DNA of 64,000 nucleotides from Mrakia gelida. Lineage: Eukaryota; Basidiomycota; Tremellomycetes; Cystofilobasidiales; Mrakiaceae. How positions within the stretch are numbered: position 1 is the first letter of the stretch; every line of letters starts with the position of its first letter. This document shows positions 11,639-22,120 of this stretch, piece by piece. Position numbers and translations under genes: made by a program. The stretch spans positions 1,612,001-1,676,000 of the forward strand of contig BRON01000006.1 of NCBI GenBank assembly GCA_024345305.1. Direction: 5' to 3'. The notes beneath the pieces are model-generated. The model did no database searches, was not told the origin of the DNA, and worked only from the letters and a program-made list of their open reading frames with translations.

Positions 11639-13334
11639 CTACAACTCCAATACGACCACCTCAACGACAACCTCCAGTTTTCCCAACTCCTCAATCTTTC
11701 CTTGAAGAACCCTTCGCTCCTTCTCCGACTTCGTTCCGAAGATGATCTTCTTCCTCGTCCCGACCTCATCGAAGACGTAATCACGACCCTCGGGAAGAGA
11801 GGAGTGTTTGAGGATCGAGGTAAGGGTGGGGAAGATGGTATCGAGGAGGGGAGGAGGGAGAGGGAAAGGGAAGTCGAGTTGGAGTCGAGGAAGGGTAGCG
11901 ATGTACTCGAGGTTCTGGAGGATTGATTCGAGAGAGGAGGATAGGTGTGACGAGGAAAGAAGTCGAAGGGCGAGACAATGGGATGGATGGCACCTGTATG
12001 GCCACGACTCGGCGAGTCGCTCCTGTCCGAACGATCCGCAGATCCCACCTCTGTTCTTGACAAGGGCAGCGAAGTTGGAGCTCGAGCCTTGACGAAGAAC
12101 GACAGTTTCCTTGAGAGCGGCGGTCGTTTGTCCGTGGAGATCTCGAGGAAGTCCTGACATGACAAGAACGACGAGGTCGAGAGGAGGGTCGTCGTTGCGT
12201 CGCTCCGTGAGGTATCCGAGGAGGGAACTAGATCCTGGAGCTGAGTTCCACGCAGGCTCCGACCAGACGACGACCCTCGAACCCTTCAACGGATGATGAG
12301 TGAAGCAGCCCTCGGTAGCTTTGCTCCCAAGACGAACGGCGCGTCTGTCTCCGGAGTCGAACGCGACTTGATCGTAGAAGAGCGGCTGGGAGATGTCCCT
12401 CCACTGACGACAGACGAGCTGCAGGCCGACGGGATTCCAAGGCCTCGATCCAGGAGAGGGTTCTGCGATTCCAAGGATGGCGTTGGAGTAATGGTAGAAG
12501 TGGAAGGGTTGGTGGAGGTGGTGAAGGATCTTGATGAGGATTTCGTTCGGAAAGCAGTCGAAGGCACTGGGAGGACGGGTCTGGGAGGCGAAAGAGAGTA
12601 AGCTTTAGTACTTCAGTACTATCGCAAGGTTTCCGATAAAGATACGTAGAGAAGCGAGCTCACCGATGCAGTCGAGGGAGCGAGAGCCGATGGTGACTGC
12701 TCGACGCGCGAAGAAAGAGAAAATGGGTTGGTGAGTCGCGAGCTTGTAGGAGCACACATCCAAGGAGATTTAATAGAACGAGAAGCTCACCTTAGCTTCG
12801 GAAGAGACGTCAAGAAGCGAGGATCTTTGGGAGCTAGTCGGGGAGGGCTGGTTGGAGTAGAGAGGGACGGGGCCGCGGTTCATGCGAGGGCACAACCCCT
12901 CGAGGGACTTGAAAGCAACGTTCAAAGCCTGAGTTTCCTGTTTTATAGACTGAGGGAAAAGGTGCAAATTGATGTCGATGTCGAGCGTTTCCCAAAGGTA
13001 AGGCTGAGAACGAAGACGACGAACCTGGACGGGTGGGAGTGCTCCTCCCTCTTCCTCCCTCTTCTTGACCTTCTCCAGCTCTCCCTCAAGAAACGTGTTT
13101 CAAAAGACGAGAGCCGAGTTGACGGACTTGAGTTCCTTGTTTTCAGCGAGGAGAGCGTCTCGTTCGGAGGTGATATGCTGGAAGGAAGGGAGGGAAGAGG
13201 TGAGCTCGACCATCTTGTCTCCTTCGTTCTTCTCGTGTCCATCCTTCCTCCCTCTGAGAGTCAAGAACGAGTCTCACCTTCCAGATGCCGTCTGCGAGAG
13301 CCTGAGCTGAGGATGAAGAGGCTTCTTGATTCAT
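11639..13334 (-). CDS. Coiled-coil plus F-box protein with an in-frame TGA
   Basis: The model starts at MNQEASSSSAQALADGIWK (an upstream in-frame ATG at 13478 would add 48 residues). It continues HITSERDALLAENKELKS, a short coiled coil typical of basidiomycete F-box proteins. At 13102-13100 the frame meets TGA after NSALVF. The same frame then continues openly for about 300 bp: NTFLEGELEKVKKREEEGG and on to PYLWETLDIDINLHLFP. Two further exons join in phase to the F-box motif CFPNEILIKILHHLHQ, then LVCRQWRDISQPLFYDQVAF (about 12550-12330). The C-terminal half has leucine-rich spacing and ends VVVEVVVLEL. F-box proteins recruit substrates to SCF ubiquitin ligases through Skp1; the target is unknown. 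A 25-39 nt intron removing the TGA is possible but shorter than any other intron here. A CGA-to-TGA change is the simpler reading. Confidence 0.65.
13100..13102 (-). other. In-frame TGA inside the F-box gene
   Basis: On the minus strand the codons read GTC TTT TGA AAC ACG, with the same frame open on both sides and coding-like after it. CGA at this place would give Arg. The context TTTCGA to TTTTGA is a TCG-to-TTG change. Confidence 0.7.
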
Positions 13335-13651
13335 CTTGAGGCCGAGAAGAGGAAAGAAGTAGGTGGCGAGAGATGATGGCGGTTCAAGGGAGGAGAGGTC
13401 AATGAGCTCGACGAAGCTCGCTTTCTCCCGGTCGTTTTGCCTCCGTCTCTCCACAAAATGGCCAAAAGTTCTTCTCATCTGCGAGAAAACAGTTCAAAAT
13501 CTGACCTCTTAATATTTCGCTCCTCAAAATCGAGCAAGAATGACGTCGTGCGAACGAGCGAGACGAGCTGAGGAGAACGAGCCAGAGCTCACCGCGCCTC
13601 CCTCTCAACGTCCTTCGTCTTCAACCCTACAGGTCGCCCTCTTCCTCCTCT

Positions 13652-14587
13652 ATGACCTCTCTCTCCTCTCCGATACACGTCTACATCCCTCCAGAGCTGC
13701 TAGGTCAAATCTTCTCCCACTGCGATCCTCCAACACTCTCGATCCTCACTCGCTCCAGCTTCGCCTTCCTTCAGCTCTCCTCCTCCTTCCTCTACAAACA
13801 CGTCCACATCAACGACGCTGAGATCCTTCGTCTCCTCTTCTGTACATCAGTGAGACTAATTCCTTCCCTCTCCCCCTACGAGCTCGATGCTGACCCCAGC
13901 CCTCGCTTTCGTTGGTTCAACCAGCTTCCTCCCAAACGCTCCTCCTCGACTCGACACCTCCCTCACCTCTCCCTCTCCCAAATCAACATTTTCACCTGGA
14001 CTCCCACCCCCTCCCCTCCCACTCCACCCCACCTCTCCCACTCTCGTCTCCCCAACTCATCCCCCCTTCAAGTCCATCGCCTCACCCTCCTCATTCTTCA
14101 CGACCCACATCAAACCGAGGAAATCGCCCTGGACGTCCTCTCCTTCTTCGACCCAACCCATTTCCACCTCGACGGCTCCTCCTTCCTCCTCAAAACCCAA
14201 CACCTCCCCTTCTTCTCCATCTCAAACGTAGAGTGGAATCGTCTCTCTTCAGTCACGTTCACCAACGCCATCTCAGAGGACGATCTTTACGCTTTGCCTT
14301 TCCTTGAGACGGCGAGGAGCGACGGACCGGAGCTCACGATCATTTTCGACATGATGGCTGGGGCGGAGGGGGTGGTTCGACTGCAGGATGATCTGCTGGA
14401 GAGTGTAGGGTATCTGGTGGAGGAGAGTCCTGAGGTGCTGGAGTGGGTGAAGGTCGTAGGGCGGGTGGACAGCGAGGAGGCTGCTGAGAATCTGAGGGAG
14501 GAGCTTCGTGTTTTGTGGGCAGAAGCAGGGTTTGAAGGGGAGTTGTTGAAGAGGGTTGTGGTGGTGGTGGAGGTCAAACCTGGGTAA
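13652..14587 (+). CDS. F-box-like protein, paralog of the gene at 23.3-24.9 kb
   Basis: A single open frame of 311 residues begins MTSLSSPIHVYIPPELLGQIFSHCDPPTLSILTRSSFAFLQLSSSFLYKHV when read through, matching the N-terminal pattern of the gene at 23345-24917: P-x-EL, then CDPxTL, SxAFLxLSS and LY[KR]HV. This arrangement is F-box-like (a three-helix Skp1-binding type start). The rest is a weakly conserved domain with FxSxxN and VTF[TR]N elements. No introns interrupt it. After the TAA at 14585-14587 the same frame stays open for 23 codons up to a consensus GTGAGC donor at about 14656, with a CTGAC branch and CCTAG acceptor downstream, so either the 3' UTR has an intron or the original protein was longer. 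Substrate unknown. Confidence 0.7.
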   Translation: MTSLSSPIHVYIPPELLGQIFSHCDPPTLSILTRSSFAFLQLSSSFLYKHVHINDAEILRLLFCTSVRLIPSLSPYELDADPSPRFRWFNQLPPKRSSSTRHLPHLSLSQINIFTWTPTPSPPTPPHLSHSRLPNSSPLQVHRLTLLILHDPHQTEEIALDVLSFFDPTHFHLDGSSFLLKTQHLPFFSISNVEWNRLSSVTFTNAISEDDLYALPFLETARSDGPELTIIFDMMAGAEGVVRLQDDLLESVGYLVEESPEVLEWVKVVGRVDSEEAAENLREELRVLWAEAGFEGELLKRVVVVVEVKPG

Positions 14588-15235
14588 ACTGTGGTTAAGG
14601 AGGGTACGGGAGGGGCATTGGAGAAAGCATTGGAGGAGGAGGAGGGGAAGGAGAAGGTGAGCTTCAACGCGTCTTCTGTTTCGCTTCGCGCTCGTTCGTC
14701 TCCAGGCTGACCAGTCCTTCTCTTCACCCTCCTCCCTAGGACCTACAGTAGATACCGCTTGGGTAGTATCTATATCCTCACTCGCATCTCGCTCTATATC
14801 TCAAGCTCTTTCCCCCCCTCTTCTCTCAATCTCCTGTCCTCTTCCCTTTCGACGTACACGCGTGTCGCCGCCCGCAGACCCACACAAATCGTTCCCCTCG
14901 CAAGCCATCAACTCGTTCATCCACACAAAGGTCAGAACATCATTATCAGATTCCCCTTGATCTGCTCGTCTCATCTCGATGCCTCTTCAAGCAACGCAGA
15001 TGAGCAATCTTTTGAACTTTCGATCGTGCTTCGTCGCGTCTTCCCTCCCTCCCTCGCTCATCACTCTTACTCTCGCTCTCCCTCTCCCACCGAGATCGTG
15101 TTCGTAAAATGACCATAAAGGAAGAAAGAGAGAGAGAGATAACCCAACGAGAGAAACAGAACCGGAACCTAGCAAAATGTACAACGTGAAACCCAAATCT
15201 CCCTCGCTCCCCAACTCTGCGCTCGATCTGTAAAG
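14588..15235. other. Convergent intergenic region
   Basis: Two genes end toward each other here. The left part carries an apparent intron (about 14656-14739) with GTGAGC donor, GGCTGACC branch and CCTAG acceptor, belonging to the 3' side of the F-box-like gene. The remainder is pyrimidine-rich and shows no recognisable gene. Confidence 0.4.
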
Positions 15236-16791
15236 CTAACCGCTAATGAACGACGTCCTGTATGCGGTAGGTCTGAGGTGCTCGATTCCTTGGTAGTCTG
15301 TTCCGCACCAAAATACAAAAGTCGTGGGGGGTCAGTGCGAGCGAGGGAACAAGAGACGGAGGGAGCGAAGGAGAGGGAGAGGACGAACAGTCCTGATCGG
15401 TATCGTGGAAGCGATGGTTGACGAGGTTGAACCTGTTTGCGAACGAGACACAAGCAGACGAAGGTCAGCTTCGACGGCAAGGCGAGGTGAACGAGAGAGG
15501 GAAGGAAGTGAAGGAAGAACGAACCAGGGGATGAGGTCTGAACGAACGATACCCACAGAACGCGAAAGCAGCTCATCAACTCGGTCAGCCCTCTCCCTCT
15601 TCTTCGTCCAGAAAACCGAACCAAAGAGAAGAACAGAAGAGGAGAAGACTCACGAATGAACCACTGGCTATTCGTGCTCATCCTCATGGCCGCGCTCTGA
15701 CCGTACTCGCTCAACCTCGAGTGTCCGTAAAGAGGTTTCTGCTCCTTGATCTTGCCTCGCATCTCCTCGAAGTCCATCTGGATCTCTCGAGCGTTCTCCT
15801 TGATGCCCATGAAGCGGACTGGTTTCCCCACCCACCGACCGACATTGAAAGAAAGCGAGTCAGCTTAGGCGAGATGACGGGGAGGAGAAAGCGAAGCGAG
15901 GGAGACGGGGAGAACCAGGGAGGAGGAGGGAGAGAGAGGTCGAACTTACAAGACGAGCTCCTGTACGCGATCAAGAAGCCTCCCACCCCGAAACAGAGCG
16001 CACTGAACTTGTATCCTACGAGTCCTCTGTAGGATCCTATAGCGGGCTCGCATCGACCTGGGAAGAACGAACGATGTCAGCGAAGGAGGCAAGGAAGGAG
16101 GAAGGTCACTCTGGGGAAGGAAGAAGGAGCCCTTTCTTTCCCCTCCCCTCCTTTCCCTCCCCTCAATCGTGTATCTCTTGATCTCTGCTCCTCGTTCGCT
16201 CGCTCGCTCCTTCCCTCCCTTCTATCTCATCCACGAGAAGTCATCGTCGTCGTCGTCGTTTCTTCCTCGACCATTTCCCGTTCCTTCCTTCAAACACTCG
16301 TTCGTCTGGCGCCCAATCCATCCATCCATCTCTGCCCCCTCCCTCTTCCATCCCCCACCCATCCCACCGAACCCATCTCGATAACACTCACGATGGAACC
16401 AAAACATCCACTGCCCACCAGCGACTAACCCCGCCCAGCTGTATCATCCAACCCGTCCAACAGCAAAACCCATCAGATCAGCTCTCGCTCTCTCCTCTCT
16501 CTTCCCTCCCCCCACCTTCTCTCCCACGTCTCGTGTATACGACACTCACGCAGCGTAATCCGAAGGCCGCATGTATCTGATCACCCTCTTCGCATGAGGG
16601 TCCGAGTCCTGTTCACACCCCAACATCAAACCCAAAGCAAACCGAACGAAGAGGTCAGCTTGAGCGAGGCGGAGATGGACGAAGCTCGAGCGTGAACGAG
16701 AGATGCTGATGGGGGGGAGGGGAAAGGGGAGGAGGAGGAGGAGGAGACGAACGATAAGAGGGTAGCGGGTGGGCTCTCTTTTAATGGCCAT
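15236..16791 (-). CDS. Mitochondrial complex I fungal accessory subunit (21.3 kDa / NUZM type)
   Basis: The encoded protein belongs to the fungal 21.3 kDa accessory subunit of NADH:ubiquinone oxidoreductase (NUZM type). The first exon MAIKREPTRYPLI (from 16791) joins in phase to DSDPHAKRVIRYMRPSDYAAW, the most conserved block. Further exons give GGQWMFWFHR, then a membrane segment YKFSALCFGVGGFLIAYRSSS, then FMGIKENAREIQMDFEEM, KPLYGHSRLSEYGQ and NLVNHRFHDTDQ, ending RTSFISG. The order DPH-x-x-R-V-x-R-Y-x-RPSDY, one helix, E-x-x-R-E-x-Q-x-D, KPLYG and FN-x-VNH-x-x-HxTD is that of the Neurospora protein. It sits in the membrane arm of complex I on the inner mitochondrial membrane. At least six introns are visible. 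The next gene (uL15m) is also mitochondrial and lies 380 bp upstream in the same direction. Confidence 0.85.
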
Positions 16792-17173
16792 CCTTGAGGG
16801 CTTGAAGGGGGAGAGAGAGGAGGATGGGTTGGGTGGGAGATGGGTGGGAGGAGAGAGGGACGGAGAGCCAGGGGGCTGAGCGAGGGAGCGAGGGAGGGGA
16901 GGGTTTTATTTTCGTTGTCGCTGATTTTCCTGATAGCGTACGGATGTGAGAGGGCGAGACTGAGCTGGAAACACAGCCTCGAGACAAACAACGATGAAGA
17001 AGTGATGGGGACGCAGGGAGGAAGGGAGGTCCATCCTCTCGCCCGAGGCTCGTCCTCGTTTCGTCTCGACCTCCTCCTTCTCTTCTCAACCCAGCTCGCG
17101 TTCTTTACCAGTTCCCAGTCCACTCGGGTGCAACGCAGGAATCGAACAGGTCCATCCATCAGAACCACTAGAT

Positions 17174-19369
17174 TTAAGCCCTCGCGCCCTTCTCCGCCGG
17201 ACGACTGTTCCAACCATCTCCAACCCTTCCAACCGCAACAGGAGGCTGACGGGACACTGCCGGGTCTGTTGGGAAAGAGCAAGATTACACACACACGGAA
17301 CGAAAGCAAGAAAGGAGGGGAAGAGAGATGGGGTCAGCGAAACCGTTCTCTGTTCCTCTTCGCTCGCCCGTTCGACTCGTCGCTCGCTCGGTGAGACAGT
17401 GAAAGGTGAGAAAGAGAGAAAAAAACAAAACTCACGATCCTTCGCGTTCGCCCTGGCGATCTTGACGTGTTTGGGTTCGTGTCTCTGAGGAGACTTGGGA
17501 GGCATACCCGTCTTCATGTCGACGACGCCGGTCGCGGGTTTCCAGTCTGCTGGTCGGTCGGCGAGGTAGCCTCTTTTCTCCCTGTTTGGAACGACGCGGA
17601 AGTAGAAGTAGAGAAAGGAGAAGGAGAGAGGGAAGAGAAGAGGGTGGGGAGGGAAGAGGTGAGTAAACTAAACGCGAAGGCGAGGGAGGTAAGGGAAGGG
17701 GAAGCGAGGGGTTCGATTCGACGCGTCTCCCTCCTTCGCGTCTCTCCCCCGCCCTAACTCTCAGACCGAAAGAAACGAGAAAGCGACTGAAACTAACCAG
17801 TTCGTGTAATACAAGATATCCCTCTTCTGCATCGGCAGCGCCTCTGTGATCCTCTTGTGTCCCAAGTACCGTTCCGGGTGGGTCGCCTGTCGGAACGAGA
17901 GTCGGTTGTGGTAGACGCAGGTGACGGATCCTCCGGCTGCTTCGATGGCCTTGATACATCGGAGGGAGGCTCGGTGAGGGAAGATGTGGATGGGTTGCTT
18001 GATCCCTTCGAACTGAAGGAGATAAGGGCGAGAGAGGAGGGGAGAACGAAGGGGAGAGGGAGGTTAGTGAACGAGAGAGGAGGGGAGGTGGGAAGGCGAG
18101 GCAGGCGGGACGAAGAGACGAGGAGTTCGACAAGGTGGAGATGTTGGGAGTAGTGGATCAGAGAAGAGAAGATGAAAGGAAGGAAAGGACTCACTCCTCG
18201 AGCAAGCAGCTTGAATCCGTTGGCGTTCTTCCAACCTCGGACCATGTTGGAATTGTTGATGTGCTCGACGGTGATGGGTTCTGTGGGATCGAGACGACGG
18301 AGATCGATGTACTCCTGGAGGGTTTGAAGGGTGACGGGCTGGTAGTACTTTCGAGTCCTGAGTTGGGCCGAAGAGATCGAAGGAGGGGAGGGAGGGCGTT
18401 GGACGGAGGAGGGAGGCAGAAGAGGGAGGGGTGGTCAGCAGTTCGTTCGAGCGTCGGAGAGGAAGTCGAGAGCGAAGTGGGGAGAGATGAGAAGGGCTGA
18501 GATGAAGTATTAGTTCAACGAGGGGAGGCGAGAGGCGGACTCGAGAAGGAGGAAGGAAGGAGAAAAGAGCGAAGCTCAACTTCCTTCCGAAGCTCACTCC
18601 CCGTCCATCTTCAGCTCAAGAAGCTCAGAGGCGACTTCACCAGCCCCAAGCAAGATCAAGCAGAGCCTTCCAGCTCCGATCTCTGCTCCTTGGGAAGCAG
18701 AGCGAAGGCATGAAAGGTCCACGAACCCTCGACGTTCGATCTCGCGAAAAACGAGTCGAGGCGGACGAGTCGTTCTCTACCAGAGCTCGTTCGTCCGAGG
18801 ACGTGGTCGCAGCGCCGAGGGTATACAGACATCCCAGTCTACCAACGCAGACGTGGATGTCTGTTGCGACTTGTTGTGCCCTGCTCGATGAGACCGAACG
18901 AACGCAAACTCGACTCGAGTCGAGTCGAGCTCGTCGTCCTTCCTCCGTCCTCCCCTCCCACCCCTCCTCCTCCCCCCAAGCCGTCCATCGAACTCGTTTT
19001 AGAAGACTGTTGAACTCACGGATTGAAGAAACCCCTCTTAGGGAACTGAAGTGTGACGGGTGTAGGACCCCCTTCGAAAGCCCTGTACGTCCTCGGACCC
19101 GCTCTCGAGTTCTGACCATTGGAACCGTTTCCCCTTCCCTCTCCCGTTCCCTGACCTTGTCCTCGTCCAACTCGAACATGAACCTTGTGAGCTCGTTTAG
19201 GTCGTCGAATGTTACCGGCTCCGATGATGGAGAGGGAGGGGGAGGTGGAGAACGAGCGCGAAGAGGAGGAGGCGAGGGAGGAGGTGAGGAGGGACGAAGA
19301 GGAGGAGGTAGGGTTGGAGAGGAGGAGGGGAGACGTCCGAGAACGAAGGGCGGAGAGGAGGAGACGCAT
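17174..19369 (-). CDS. MRPL10: Mitochondrial ribosomal protein uL15m
   Basis: This is the mitochondrial large-subunit ribosomal protein uL15m (yeast MRPL10). The first exon (19369-19018) has an Arg/Ser-rich mitochondrial leader (MRLLLSALRSRTSPLLLSN, then SSSSRSFST) followed by the uL15 signature RVGRGQGQGTGEGRGNG and FEGGPTPVTLQFPKRGFF. Exon 2 starts in phase TRKYYQPVTLQTLQEYIDLRRLD. The next exons give PIHIFPHRASLRCIKAIEAAGG and VTCVYHNRLSFRQATHPERY, then REKRGYLADRPADWKP. The last exon ends NSRPAEKGARA with TAA at 17176-17174. All five or so introns are GT-AG and keep phase. The gene is divergent from GAR1, sharing a 594-bp upstream region. Confidence 0.9.
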
Positions 19370-19963
19370 TGGGGAACGAGAGGAGAGGGGGAGAAGAGGA
19401 GAGAGGGGAGGTTGGGGTTCGTTGGTGATCGTTGAAAGGATAGACGAGAGCTCAAGAAACTCGAAGGAGGAGAGACGGAAGGGAAAGATGGATCGAGGTC
19501 GTCGCTCCTCTCTCCTCTTCCTCCCTCCTTGCCTTCCCGCTTATGAAAAGTCAAAATCCACTCTCACTTCCTCTGAAAAGTCCATCTCTATCAGCTCTGT
19601 GAAAACTCGTCTTGAAAAATGGAAAGATGTTGACTCTGCCCTTCTCCCTTGACAACGCAGCCCTGAGGGCAAGATTTGAAGTTCCTTCTTTGCGACCTCA
19701 CCTCCTTCCTTGCTCCCTAACGTTCAGCAACCCCCCTTTCTCTCTTCTTTTCTCGGTTCTCCTCTCTCCCCGTACGTCCAGAGCCCACACTCCCTTTGAA
19801 CCGTACAAAGTTCTGCTCGAGAGGCAGCGAGTTCGAGAGAAAGGCGGGACAGCTCGAAAGCTGACCTTCACCCTCCTTCACCTTCACCTCCCTGCACTTC
19901 CTCCTCTACAGCTTTCCCCCTTCCCTTCCCTTCTTCCCTTCCCCCCACCAACCCCATCCCGAT
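19370..19963. promoter_or_regulatory. Shared promoter of uL15m and GAR1 with repeated TGAAAA elements
   Basis: Both flanking genes start away from this stretch and both serve ribosomes. Four TGAAAA cores occur within about 80 bp (about 19543, 19573, 19600 and 19613). This resembles the RRPE element (TGAAAAATTT) of ribosome-biogenesis genes in yeasts. An 11-bp near-palindrome GCCCTGAGGGC lies at about 19660-19670. The left half is G/A-rich 5' leader of uL15m; the right half is C/T-rich leader of GAR1. Confidence 0.45.
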
Positions 19964-21457
19964 ATGAGCAGCCGAGGAGGATACGCGTCCCGAGGAGGAG
20001 GAGGAGATCGAGGAGGTCGAGGTGGGTTCTCGTCCAGGGGATCAGGAGGTTTCGGAGGTGAGTCTTCGTCCTTCTTCGAGGTTGGGTTGGAGGTTGAGGG
20101 AAGAGTTGGGATGAAGATCGCTGGGAGAGATGTGTCAGAGCTCGCTCCTATGGGTGAGCGAGGAGGGTAGAGCCGGGAAGGAGAGAGCGAACGGAGAAGG
20201 GAAGGAGGAAGCTCAAGGCTGAAGAAGGCCAGCTTGAGCTTCCGCTCTTTCTCTCCCTTCCCCGTCCTTCTCTTCGACCTTTCTGGGTCGGGAGTAGAGG
20301 GCTTGGAGGTCTCTACTACTCCTCCACCGTCTAGATCGGAGATTGGAGCTCAGCGACCCAAGTTGAACCAACGAGCAGGCCGGTTTCAGTCGCGAGAACT
20401 TCGCAGAGAGAGCTGACTTTTTCCCTTCCCTTCCCTTCTTCCCTTCTTCCCTCTGCTAGGACGAGGAGGAGGACGAGGTGGATTCCAGTCCAACTACGGA
20501 CCTCCCGATACCGTTCAGGGTTAGTACTTCCTCTGCGTTTCTCGAACAGCGAACCCCGTTCAAGAGAGTCCAGAAGCTCACCCGTTTCGTCTCGACCCTC
20601 CCTCCTCCTCCTCCTTCTCCCTCTCCCCTCTTCCTCTCCAACCATCACCAATACCCTCTTTCCCACCCCGCCCCACCTACACACACACAGAACTCGGTCT
20701 CTTCCTCCACGCCGTCGAATCAGAAATGCTCTGCTCCAACCTCCTCCCCACCAAAGTCCCTTACTTCAACGCGCCGATCTACCTCGAGAACAAGACCCAG
20801 ATCGGAAAGATCGACGAGATCCTCGGTCCTATCAACGAGGTTTACTTCACCGTCAAGATGAACGAGGGTATGGTCGCTGGATCGTTCAAGAAGGACGATA
20901 AGATCTACATCGCTGCCGACAAGTTGTTGCCCATTGAGAGGTTCTTGCCTAAGCCTAAGGCTGTGGGAGGAAAGGGTGAGTGGATTCTTCTTCTTGTGTT
21001 GGGTGATGGGTCGGTGGCCGAATGAGGAAAAAGAGAGAGAGACAGAGTTGACCTTCGTCGTTTCGTTCGTTCCCATCCCTTCTCATCTCGCCGTCGCGTC
21101 TTTCCCTTTCCCAGTCGAGAGTACGTCCCTCCTCCTCTCTTTCTCTCCTCCTCTTCCCTCCCATCTCCAACACTAACCCCCCACCTTATTTTTCTTCCCC
21201 TTCCCACAGAGCGAGGCGGACGAGGCGGAGCCCGAGGCGCGCCCACTCGAGGTGGACGAGGAGGAGGACGAGGTGCTCCCCGAGGAGGATCTTCCTTCGG
21301 TGGAGGACGAGGTGGTTCCAGGGGTGGATTCGCTCCCAGGGGTGCTCCTCGTGGGGGAGCCGGAGGACGAGGTGGATCTGGAGGGTTCGGAGGAGGACGA
21401 GGGGGATCGAGCGACAGAGGGTTCGCGGGACGAGGAAGGGGAGCGCCTTCGTACTAG
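19964..21457 (+). CDS. GAR1: H/ACA snoRNP protein GAR1
   Basis: Gar1 is a core protein of H/ACA snoRNPs, which pseudouridylate rRNA in the nucleolus. Exon 1 (19964-20057) encodes an RGG-rich N terminus ([18 protein letters not shown]). Exon 2 (from 20460) gives [14 protein letters not shown]. Exon 3 holds the conserved Gar1 core: [45 protein letters not shown] and [20 protein letters not shown]. The last exon is a C-terminal RGG/GGR domain ending RGRGAPSY with TAG at 21455-21457. Length and domain order (RGG-core-RGG) are typical. Intron 1 is 402 nt, several times longer than the usual intron here. The gene shares its promoter region with uL15m. Confidence 0.95.
20058..20459 (+). other. Long first intron of GAR1
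   Basis: The intron starts GTGAGT and ends TGCTAG with an AGCTGAC branch just upstream. It is about 400 nt while most introns here are 50-100 nt. It includes a clear 7-bp stem, GCTCAAG paired with CTTGAGC (about 20211-20240), and a second inverted pair AGTAGAG / CTCTACT (about 20295-20322). It might host a small nucleolar RNA, but I could not identify boxes with confidence. Confidence 0.35.
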
Positions 21458-22120
21458 ATGTGTGGGGAGGATGGAGGGGGATGGGAGAGCAGTTTTGCGT
21501 TATCTTGAGTTTCTTTTTTTGATTGTCTCGCTGGAAGGGTGTATGCTAGAAGCGTTCTTCGAGATGTTGAGGAGGAAAACGCGTCGCGAGGTCGTCGGTT
21601 TGATTTGTCCCTCCTCGTCGCTTCTCTCGTGTCGCCACTTTCTCTCGCTCGCGCTCTCGTTCGTTGAGGATGGAGAGCACATCCCTCGTCCTGCTCTCTC
21701 TCTCTCTCTCTCTGCGGCTCTCTTTCCCTGCTGCTGAAGGGGACGAGAACCAAGCGACGTCCGTCTCGTTTCGCGAACTTCAGAGCGGGTTCCAACCTTG
21801 GTGCATCTCGTCGTCGTCGTGCGAGCGAAGCAGCGAAGTCAGATATCAGAGTCTGCGGAAGGTCTGCCTCTCCCTCGAGTTTTTGCCTGCTCGGACGGGT
21901 GGTTAGTAGACTTCGGATCTTCTTCCCGACTTCCGAAAAGGGAGCGAGCTCACCCTCTCGTTTTCCTTCCCCTTGCTTTCGTCTCTCCTCCAACCACGTC
22001 CATCGAACCCACGCATCCTTCTCTCTCCCACCCCTGAGACACCCTCTACATCGACTACCACTCCTCTTCACCTCAACCTCTCTTCACCTCCTGTCCACGA
22101 GCTCAAGAGCACTTCCAGCC
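21458..22120. other. Intergenic region between GAR1 and the isomerase gene
   Basis: It should hold the GAR1 3' end and the promoter and leader of the downstream gene. A CT dinucleotide run (about 21693-21713) is present. No recognisable gene was seen. Confidence 0.4.

Noticed and set aside
13080..13110. Very short intron removing the in-frame TGA of the F-box gene
   Set aside because: The possible GT-AG pair leaves 25-39 nt with no branch site; all other introns here are about 50 nt or longer.
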